A stretch of DNA of 7,248 nucleotides from Modestobacter sp. (GTDB lineage: Bacteria; Actinomycetota; Actinomycetes; Mycobacteriales; Geodermatophilaceae): positions 1-7,248 of the forward strand of contig JAOPWO010000284.1 in the NCBI GenBank assembly GCA_025965635.1, in the 5' to 3' direction. The translations under genes were made by a program, and so were the position numbers. The notes beneath the pieces are model-generated. The model saw nothing but the letters and a program-made list of their open reading frames with translations. It was not told where the DNA came from and did not search any database. Of this stretch, positions 1 to 5,305 are shown in pieces; the first letter of the stretch is position 1; each line of letters starts with the position of its first letter.

Positions 1-59
1 CCGGGCGGAGCCGGGGGCGGCGGCGCCCTGCGCTTCCCCGCCCGCACCGCCCCGACGGC

Positions 60-1637
60 TCACTGGGACTCCCCGGCCTCCGCCTCGGCCCGGCGGGCCA
101 TGGCGAACTCGGCCAGGGCGTCGACCAGCGGGCCCACGGCGGCGGTCTCCGGCTGCACGTCCACGCGCAGGCCGAACTCGGTGGCGCTCGCCGCGGTGGC
201 CGGGCCGATCACCGACACGACGGTGCGGGCGTGCGGCTTGCCGGCGATGCCGACCAGGTTGCGCACCGTGGAGGAGGAGGTGAAGCAGACCGCGTCGAAG
301 CCGCCGCCCTTGATCGCCTCGCGCACGGCGGCGGCCGGCGGCGCTGCCCGCACCGTCCGGTAGGCGGTGACGTCGTCGATCTCCCAGCCGCGCTCCTTGA
401 GGCCCGCCGCCAGGGTCTCGGTGGCGATGTCGGCGCGGGGCAGCAGCACCCGGTCGATCGGGTCGAACACGTCGTCGTAGGGCGGGAAGTCGACCAGCAG
501 GCCCTCGCTGGACTGCTCGCCGGAGGGCACCAGCTCGGGCACGATGCCGAAGTCGCGGACCGCCTGCGCGGTCTGCTCCCCGACGCAGGCGACCTTGACG
601 CCGGCGAAGGCGCGGGCGTCCAGGCCCAGCTCGGTGAACTTCTCCCGGACGGCGCGAACCGCGTTGGTCGAGGTGAACACGATCCAGCCGTACCGGCCGG
701 TGACCAGGCCCTTGACCGCGCGGTCCATCTGCGCCGGGCTGCGGGGCGGCTCGACGGCGATCGTCGGCACCTCGACCGGCACGGCGCCGTAGGCCCGCAG
801 CCTGTCGCTCATGTCGCCGGCCTGCTCCTTGGTGCGCGGCACCAGGACCCGCCAGCCGAACAGCGGCCGGCTCTCCCACCAGGAGAGCTTGCCGCGCTTG
901 TCGACGGCCGAGCCGACGGTGGCCACGACGGCGCCGCTCAGCGAGTCCAATCCGGCGGTCTTCTCCGCCACCGCGGACAGCTTGGCGACGACGCTCTTCT
1001 GCGCCGTCCCGGTGCCCTCGACGGTGACCACGATGGGGGTGCCGGCCGACAGGCCGCCCTCGATCAGGCCGGCCGCGGCGGCCGGGAGCTGATCGGCGTT
1101 GGCGGTCAGCACCAGCGGGCTGCTCGTGCCGCTGGCGGCGGCCGCCAGCGCGGCCAGCTGGGCGGGACCGTCGGCGTGGGTGTCACTGCCGGCGACCGGA
1201 CGCAGGTCGGCCTGCACCGAGGTGCCGCCGAGCGCGACACCGGCGTACGCCGGGACGGCGGTGCCCACCGCGACGCCGGCGACGACGTCGAACGGCACGC
1301 TGGTGCGCGTGACGGCGAGCGCCTCCTTCACCACCGAGTCATTGGTGAAGGGGTCACCGGCCACCAGTCGCACGACGGTGCTGCCGGTCTTGGCAGCGGT
1401 GACCGCGGCCTTGGCGACCTCGGTCGCCTCGCCGGTGGCCGTGCTCATCTCGAGGTCGGGGTGGGCCTCGCGGACGGCGTCCTGCACCGCTGCCGAGACG
1501 TCCGGGTCGACCAGGACGAGGTCGGCGGCGGCCAGGGCAGCGCTCGCCCGGGCGGTGAGCAGGCCGGGGTCACCCGGGCCTGCGCCGACGAAGACGACGG
1601 TGCCCTTGCTGCCGGTCTGCTTGCGTGAGCGCGTCAT
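60..1637 (-). CDS. hemD: Uroporphyrinogen-III synthase with N-terminal SUMT-like domain (CobA/HemD-type fusion)
   Basis: Cytosolic 525-aa protein that closes hydroxymethylbilane, the HemC product, into uroporphyrinogen III. Residues 12-250 resemble a SAM-dependent uroporphyrinogen methyltransferase (GAGPGDPGLL at 18-27, AGDPF at 93-97, VPAYAG at 128-133). Residues 261-515 are the HemD domain (WRVLVPRTKEQAGDMSDRL at 262-280, FTSTNAVRAV at 321-330, TAYRTVRA at 424-431, CFTSSSTVRNL at 451-461). The layout matches, from memory, the mycobacterial and streptomycete proteins often annotated as bifunctional. The methyltransferase half is degenerate: the usual GGDP...FGRGGEE stretch reads AGDPFTNDSVVKE. 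I infer that only the synthase is active. The ATG start follows AGGAG (1644-1648) by 6 nt. It is last in the rex-hem series here, 88 nt after hemC, and is the only gene of the set with an ATG start. Confidence 0.95.
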   Translation of the reverse strand: MTRSRKQTGSKGTVVFVGAGPGDPGLLTARASAALAAADLVLVDPDVSAAVQDAVREAHPDLEMSTATGEATEVAKAAVTAAKTGSTVVRLVAGDPFTNDSVVKEALAVTRTSVPFDVVAGVAVGTAVPAYAGVALGGTSVQADLRPVAGSDTHADGPAQLAALAAAASGTSSPLVLTANADQLPAAAAGLIEGGLSAGTPIVVTVEGTGTAQKSVVAKLSAVAEKTAGLDSLSGAVVATVGSAVDKRGKLSWWESRPLFGWRVLVPRTKEQAGDMSDRLRAYGAVPVEVPTIAVEPPRSPAQMDRAVKGLVTGRYGWIVFTSTNAVRAVREKFTELGLDARAFAGVKVACVGEQTAQAVRDFGIVPELVPSGEQSSEGLLVDFPPYDDVFDPIDRVLLPRADIATETLAAGLKERGWEIDDVTAYRTVRAAPPAAAVREAIKGGGFDAVCFTSSSTVRNLVGIAGKPHARTVVSVIGPATAASATEFGLRVDVQPETAAVGPLVDALAEFAMARRAEAEAGESQ

Positions 1638-1725
1638 CGCGTGCTCCTGTTCCTGCCCCTGGACGGGGTCGCTGCGGGTGGTTCGGGACGGGTGGGGGGA
1701 ACGGGCGGGGCGCCCGGGATCGGGC

Positions 1726-2700
1726 TCACCGGCTGGCCGCCATCACGGTGGCCGCGCCCCGGTCGAGGAGCTCGGCGGCGAGGACGCGGCCGAGCTCGGC
1801 GGCTTCGCCGACCGGGCCGGTGGTGGAGCCGCGCACGCCGTCGCTGCCGTCGAGGGCGGTGACGGAGGCGCGCAGGTAGAGCTCGGAGGTGCCGTCCTCG
1901 GCCTCGGCCAGTTCGGCGTAGGCGGCCACCGGGGCGCTGCACCCGGCTTCCAGGGTCGCGAGCAGCGAGCGCTCGGCCACCACGCAGGCCCGGGCGGCCG
2001 GGTCCTCGAGCACCGCGAGGAGCTCGCGGACCCGGGAGTCGCCGGCCCGGCACTCGACCGCGAGCGCCCCCTGGGCCGGCGCGGACAGCACCTGGATCGG
2101 GTCCAGGACCTCGGTGACGGCGTCCAGCCGGCCCAGCCGGGCCAGGCCGGCCCGGGCGAGCACCACCGCGTCGAGGTCGGCGTCCGGCCCGAGGGCCCGG
2201 GCCATCCGGGTGTCGACGTTGCCGCGGATCGGGACGACCTCCAGCCCCAGGCCGAGGGCGCGCAGCTGGGCCATCCGCCGGGGAGCACCGGTGCCGACCC
2301 GGGCGCCGGGGGGCAGCTCACCGAGGGTGAGCCCGTCCCGGGCGACCAGTGCGTCGCGTGGGTCCTCCCGCCGGGGGACGGCGGCCAGGGCGAGGCCCGG
2401 CTCCGGCGCGGTCGGCAGGTCCTTGTAGCTGTGCACGGCGAAGTCGACCTCGCCGGCGTGCAGCGCGTCGCGCAGCGCGCTGACGAACACCCCGGTGCCG
2501 CCGAGCTGGCTGATCGCGGCCGTCGAACGGTCGCCGTGGGTGCTGACGTGCACGAGCTCGACCGGCACCCCGGTGGCGGCGGTGAGCGCGTCCGCGACGT
2601 GCTGGGACTGGGTGAGCGCGAGCTGGCTGGCGCGGGTGCCCAGCCGCAGGGTCTGCTGCTGCGCCGTCGGCCGCTGCGCCGGGACCGCGGTGCCGGTCAC
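1726..2700 (-). CDS. hemC: Hydroxymethylbilane synthase (porphobilinogen deaminase)
   Basis: Cytosolic 324-aa enzyme that polymerises four porphobilinogen molecules into the linear tetrapyrrole hydroxymethylbilane. Visible family signatures: LRLGTRASQLAL near residues 18-29, HSYKDLPT at 90-97 with the catalytic Asp94, IRGNVDTR at 158-165, and LEAGCSAPVAAY at 250-261, where Cys254 should carry the dipyrromethane cofactor. Length is near the family norm of about 310. The substrate-binding loop reads GTGAPRR (136-142), where actinobacterial homologues usually have Ser before the Pro; this is a mild variation. The GTG start is the first available in frame, and it overlaps the hemA stop in a 4-nt GTGA, which implies translational coupling. 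The upstream Shine-Dalgarno is weak, consistent with coupling. An 88-nt gap follows before hemD. It holds a small GC stem directly after the stop (1712-1725) but no T-tract, so read-through into hemD is likely. Confidence 0.97.
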   Translation of the reverse strand: MTGTAVPAQRPTAQQQTLRLGTRASQLALTQSQHVADALTAATGVPVELVHVSTHGDRSTAAISQLGGTGVFVSALRDALHAGEVDFAVHSYKDLPTAPEPGLALAAVPRREDPRDALVARDGLTLGELPPGARVGTGAPRRMAQLRALGLGLEVVPIRGNVDTRMARALGPDADLDAVVLARAGLARLGRLDAVTEVLDPIQVLSAPAQGALAVECRAGDSRVRELLAVLEDPAARACVVAERSLLATLEAGCSAPVAAYAELAEAEDGTSELYLRASVTALDGSDGVRGSTTGPVGEAAELGRVLAAELLDRGAATVMAASR

Positions 2701-4106
2701 GCGGCACCGCCGGGGCGGACGTCGGCGTCGCCGATCCGCAGGTCCAGGGCGGACAACCGGGTGCCGGCGGGCAGCCCGGAGTCGAGCGCGACGGCGTCGG
2801 AGAGGGTGGTGGTGTCCCCCTCGACACCGATGCCGAGCCCGAAGAGGGCCCGCAGGGCGTCGGCGTAGTCGGTCCCGCCCGGGGCGCTGGCCAGCTCCTT
2901 CACCCGCACGGTGGGCTCGTGCAGCAGCTTGTCGACGACCCGGCGGACGGTGCGGGCGATCTCGTTGCGGGCCCGGGCATCGAGGTCGGGCAGCCGGGTG
3001 GACAGCCGGAGCAGTTCGGCGTCGACGACCTCGGCAGCCTGGCTGCGCAGCGCGGAGACGGTCGGGGCGACCGCGGCGGCCTGCCGCTCGGCCCGCAGCA
3101 GCGAGGTCTCCAGTTCCACCAGCGCGTGCGCGGCGGCGACGTCGTCCGCGGCGACGGAGCCCGCGACCGGCTCTCCGGGGTGCGCGGCGCGCTCGCCCTG
3201 CAGCATCGCCAGGTCCACGACGTGCACGCCGGGGAGACCGGCGACGGCGGGGTCGACGTCCCGTGGCAGCGCGAGGTCGACGACGACCAGCGGCCGGCCG
3301 GCGCGCTGGGGCAGCGCGGTGGCGACCACCTCGGTGCCGACCACCGTGCCGGGGGCACCGGTGCAGGTGACCAGCACGTCGGCGGCGGCGAGCTCCTGCG
3401 GCAGCCGGTCGAGGTCGGCCTGGTGGCCACCGATCGTCTCGGCCAGCCGGGCGGCGCTGGCCGGCGTGCGGCTGCTGATGGTGACCGCGGCACCGCGGCG
3501 GGCCAGCGTGGTGGCGGCCAAGGCGCCCATGGAACCGGCGCCGACGACGAGCACCGGGCGGCCGGCGAGCTCACCGAGGATCGAGGTGACCCGGTCCAGG
3601 GCCACCGACACCAGGGAGGCGCCGGCCCGGTCGATGCCGGTCTCGGCGTGCACGCGCTTGCCGACCCGTAGCGCCCGCTGGGCGATCGGGTGCAGTTCGC
3701 GGCCGACCGTCCCTTCCTCCTGGGCGAGGGCGTAGGCCGCCCGGAGCTGGCCCAGCACCTGGGTCTCACCGACGACCATGGAGTCCAGCCCCGCGGCGAC
3801 GGTGCACAGGTGACCGATCGCCTGGTCCTCGTAGTAGACGGTGACGTAGGGAGCCAGCTCCTCGACGGTGGTGCCGGCGTGGCGCGCGAGCACGCGGCTG
3901 ACGTCGGTGACCCCGCCGTGGAAGCGGTCGACCTCGGCGAACACCTCGATGCGGTTGCAGGTGGCCAGCACCATCGCCTCGCTGACGTGGTCGCTGTCGA
4001 CCAGCTCGTGCAGCGCCTTGACCCGGTCGTCACCGGTCATGCTGACCTGCTCGAGCAGGGCGACCGGCGCGGTCTGGTGGCTGATGCCGACGGCGAGCAG
4101 GCTCAC
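2697..4106 (-). CDS. hemA: Glutamyl-tRNA reductase
   Basis: 469-aa NADPH-dependent enzyme that reduces glutamyl-tRNA(Glu) to glutamate-1-semialdehyde, the first committed and usually rate-limiting step of C5-pathway tetrapyrrole synthesis. The N-terminal catalytic domain has SLLAVGISHQTAPV at 2-15 and LATCNRIEVF at 47-56, with the nucleophile Cys50. Next come VVGETQVLGQLR (111-122), a Rossmann nucleotide-binding motif VVGAGSMG (187-194) and PRDVDP (281-286). The C-terminal helical region (about 320-470) fits the dimerisation domain. Length is slightly above the common 420-450, mostly from the C-terminal tail. The GTG start at 4106 is chosen because GGAGG lies 7 nt upstream and the family N-terminus begins there. 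The frame stays open to 4169, but that extension has no family similarity. It lies 52 nt downstream of rex and overlaps hemC by 4 nt. Confidence 0.97.
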   Translation of the reverse strand: MSLLAVGISHQTAPVALLEQVSMTGDDRVKALHELVDSDHVSEAMVLATCNRIEVFAEVDRFHGGVTDVSRVLARHAGTTVEELAPYVTVYYEDQAIGHLCTVAAGLDSMVVGETQVLGQLRAAYALAQEEGTVGRELHPIAQRALRVGKRVHAETGIDRAGASLVSVALDRVTSILGELAGRPVLVVGAGSMGALAATTLARRGAAVTISSRTPASAARLAETIGGHQADLDRLPQELAAADVLVTCTGAPGTVVGTEVVATALPQRAGRPLVVVDLALPRDVDPAVAGLPGVHVVDLAMLQGERAAHPGEPVAGSVAADDVAAAHALVELETSLLRAERQAAAVAPTVSALRSQAAEVVDAELLRLSTRLPDLDARARNEIARTVRRVVDKLLHEPTVRVKELASAPGGTDYADALRALFGLGIGVEGDTTTLSDAVALDSGLPAGTRLSALDLRIGDADVRPGGAA

Positions 4107-4113
4107 TGACCAA

Positions 4114-4118
4114 CCTCC
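4114..4118 (-). promoter_or_regulatory. hemA ribosome-binding site
   Basis: GGAGG on the minus strand, 7 nt before the GTG at 4106. It is the strongest Shine-Dalgarno in the 52-nt rex-hemA gap. It selects the 469-aa form over the longer open frame and gives hemA its own initiation signal rather than coupling it to rex. Confidence 0.8.
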
Positions 4119-4158
4119 GGTGCGGGAACGGAACGGCTGCGCCGTGCCGACGAGCACA

Positions 4159-4851
4159 TCACCGCGCACCTCCCGCGGGGACCGGGACCGGGACGACCAC
4201 GGTGGGCGGGCCGCCGTCGCGCTGCTGGTCGAGGAAGGCCAGCACCTGGAGCTCGACGGACAGGTCGACCTTGCGGACGTCGACGCCCGCGGGGACCGAC
4301 AACGCCACCGGTGCGAAGTTCAAGATGCTCCTCACCCCGGCCGCGACCAGTCGGTCGCAGACCGACTGGGCCACGTCGGCCGGTGTCGTGATGACCCCGA
4401 TGGAGGCCCGGGTGCCGGCGACGACCGACTCCAGCTCCTCGATGGGACGGACCGTGCAGCCACCGACCCGGTCGCCGACCCGGGCCGGGTCGGCGTCCAG
4501 CAGGCCGACGAACTCGAACCCCCGGCTGGCGAAGCCGGCGTAGTCGGCCAGCGCCGCGCCCAGCCGGCCGATGCCGACCAGCACGCACGGGCGGGACCGC
4601 TCCACGCCCAGCGCCGCGGTCAGCCGCTCCTGCAGACCGGCGACGGCGTACCCGACGCCGCGCACACCGCAAGGCCCCAGGTAGGACAGGTCCTTGCGGA
4701 GACCGGCCGGGTTGACCCCGGCGGCCGCGGCGAGCTCACCGGAGGAGACGTGGCTGCGGCCGCCGTCGGCGAGACCGGCCAGTACCCGCAGGTACACGGC
4801 CAGTCGGGCGACGGTGGCCTCCGGGACGATCCGGGGCCGCGACTGGGTCAC
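4159..4851 (-). CDS. rex: Redox-sensing transcriptional repressor Rex
   Basis: 230-aa dimeric repressor that binds DNA when NAD+ dominates and is released by NADH. The N-terminal winged helix is seen at about 8-68 (VPEATVARLAVYLRVL at 9-24, SSGELAAAAGVNPAGLRKD at 36-54). The Rossmann domain starts at VGIGRLGAAL (92-101), followed by GFASRGFEFVGLLDADP (106-122), SILNFAP (175-181) and the C-terminal DVRKVDLSVELQVLAF (191-206) used for domain swapping. The GTG start at 4851 is preceded by GGAG with an 8-nt spacer. The frame stays open to 4977, but that stretch covers the promoter and leader. It is first gene of rex-hemA-hemC-hemD, and an operator-like site upstream implies autoregulation. Odd: the usually conserved aromatic before the GTRG of the wing is Cys61 (GPCGVRG), and the usual GNLG of the nucleotide loop is GRLG. 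Confidence 0.95.
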   Translation of the reverse strand: MTQSRPRIVPEATVARLAVYLRVLAGLADGGRSHVSSGELAAAAGVNPAGLRKDLSYLGPCGVRGVGYAVAGLQERLTAALGVERSRPCVLVGIGRLGAALADYAGFASRGFEFVGLLDADPARVGDRVGGCTVRPIEELESVVAGTRASIGVITTPADVAQSVCDRLVAAGVRSILNFAPVALSVPAGVDVRKVDLSVELQVLAFLDQQRDGGPPTVVVPVPVPAGGAR

Positions 4852-4859
4852 GGGGCAGA

Positions 4860-4863
4860 CTCC
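4860..4863 (-). promoter_or_regulatory. rex ribosome-binding site
   Basis: GGAG on the minus strand, 8 nt upstream of the GTG at 4851. It decides the rex start: the in-frame ATG at 4947 lies inside or before the predicted transcription start and has no comparable site. Confidence 0.6.
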
Positions 4864-4876
4864 ACAGCGATCCGAT

Positions 4877-4901
4877 CGCGGCCCGGTGTGGACCGGGCGC
4901 G
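4877..4901 (-). other. Strong GC hairpin in the rex leader
   Basis: On the minus strand, CGCG-CCCGGT pairs with ACCGGG-CGCG across a 4-nt loop (CCAC), with one bulged C. That gives ten GC-rich base pairs. It lies between the predicted promoter and the rex ribosome-binding site, ending 13 nt before GGAG. There is no T-tract, so it is not a classical terminator. It could stabilise the 5' end of the rex-hem mRNA or tune translation; the role is inferred. Confidence 0.55.
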
Positions 4902-4948
4902 GTCGGGAGGACTTCGAGGACTCGGGCGCGTGGCGGCCCGGCAACATC

Positions 4949-4977
4949 ACGGTAACCGCTTGTGAACGCAGGTACAA
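4949..4977 (-). promoter_or_regulatory. Predicted rex-hem promoter
   Basis: On the minus strand, a -35 element TTGTAC (4972-4977) is separated by exactly 17 nt from a -10 element TACCGT (4949-4954), which fits the actinobacterial TANNNT -10 pattern. Transcription should start near 4941-4943, giving a leader of roughly 90 nt before rex. The Rex operator-like site overlaps the -35 and most of the spacer, a classic position for repression by blocking RNA polymerase. There is no sign of a separate promoter in the short gaps between rex, hemA and hemC. Confidence 0.7.
4960..4977. promoter_or_regulatory. Rex operator (ROP)-like site
   Basis: TTGTGAACGCAGGTACAA. The Rex operator consensus known from Streptomyces and many Gram-positives is TTGTGAA-N4-TTCACAA. 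Here the left half (TTGTGAA) is perfect and the right half keeps ACAA, giving 11 of 14 specified positions. It lies directly upstream of rex and over the predicted core promoter, as expected for the autoregulated rex-hem operon described in Streptomyces coelicolor. The weak half-site coincides with the -35 hexamer. Confidence 0.8.
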
Positions 4978-5016
4978 AGTCGCCGGCGGCGTCTACGCAG
5001 GTCGAGTGACCCAGCT

Positions 5017-5030
5017 GTGGTGCACACCAC
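5017..5030. repeat. 14-bp inverted repeat between glutaredoxin gene and rex
   Basis: GTGGTG-CA-CACCAC, two perfect 6-bp arms around 2 nt. It sits about 40 bp upstream of the predicted rex -35 box. It could be a protein-binding dyad or, in RNA, part of a hairpin. Its arm at 5025-5030 also takes part in the alternative stem 5026-5045. Confidence 0.45.
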
Positions 5031-5068
5031 CGTAGCCGAGGTGGTCAGGCACCCCGTCAGGCGGTGCC
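5026..5068 (-). terminator. Possible terminator hairpins after the glutaredoxin gene
   Basis: Two stems follow one another on the minus strand. GGCACC/GGTGCC (5063-5068 with 5048-5053, 9-nt loop) encloses the glutaredoxin stop codon, and ACCACC/GGTGGT (5040-5045 with 5026-5031, 8-nt loop) comes just after. Neither has a T-tract, which is common in high-GC actinobacteria. They may end the acyl-CoA synthetase-glutaredoxin transcript before the rex promoter. Confidence 0.35.
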
Positions 5069-5305
5069 GAGGTCGCGGCGGAGTCGCTCGACGTCGACGG
5101 TGAAGTAGCTGTGCTCGCGGCCGTCGAGGAGCACGACGGGCACCCGGTCGCCGTACTCGGCGCGCAGCTCGTCGTCGGCGTCGACGTCGACCAGCTGCGG
5201 CACCAACCCCGCCTCGCCGGCCAGCCGGGCGAGGGTCTCGGCCGCCACCTCGCACAGGTGGCACCCTTCCCGGGTCATCAGCTGCAACCGCGCCTCGTCA
5301 GGCAC
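5057..5305 (-). CDS. Glutaredoxin-like thioredoxin-fold protein (CxxC)
   Basis: 82-aa cytosolic protein of the short glutaredoxin-like (DUF836-type) family. After a first beta strand (ARLQLMTREG) comes the redox motif CHLC (Cys15, Cys18). A helix and a second strand (PQLVDVDADDEL, 36-47) follow, then the thioredoxin-fold cis-proline context RVPVVLLDG (54-62, Pro56). No signal peptide or membrane segment is seen. The GTG start at 5305 is preceded by GGAGGAG with a 7-nt spacer and overlaps the upstream stop codon (GTGCCTGA, 8 nt). A start at 5377 would add 24 Arg/Gly/Thr-rich residues out of family register, so it is rejected. A small glutaredoxin beside rex is a recurring actinobacterial neighbourhood. 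It probably exchanges disulfides, but partner and reductant are not evident. Confidence 0.88.
   Translation of the reverse strand: MPDEARLQLMTREGCHLCEVAAETLARLAGEAGLVPQLVDVDADDELRAEYGDRVPVVLLDGREHSYFTVDVERLRRDLGTA

Noticed and set aside
1..59. Start of hemB or a terminator after hemD
   Set aside because: The 59 bases are GC-rich with only a 5-bp stem (15-28), no start with a ribosome-binding site and no T-tract. Too short to call.
231..1628. Plus-strand open frame of 465 codons opposite hemD
   Set aside because: It mirrors hemD in antisense. The His/Gly/Arg/Asp-rich product has no domain, and long antisense frames are expected when third positions are nearly all G/C.
1638..1725. Terminator between hemC and hemD
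   Set aside because: Only a 5-bp stem (1712-1725) and a 4-bp stem are seen, with no T-tract. The hem genes are expected to be co-transcribed.
1099..2868. Plus-strand open frame of 589 codons opposite hemD and hemC
   Set aside because: It crosses two certain genes and the gap between them, has low-complexity composition and no recognisable family. It is a GC-rich antisense shadow.
4107..4169. N-terminal extension of HemA overlapping the end of rex
   Set aside because: HemA proteins begin at the SLLAVGISH segment, and a good ribosome-binding site precedes the GTG at 4106.
4852..4977. N-terminal extension of Rex to 272 aa
   Set aside because: It would translate the promoter, operator and leader hairpin. 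The first possible codon is the -35 box itself, and the family N-terminus fits the GTG at 4851.
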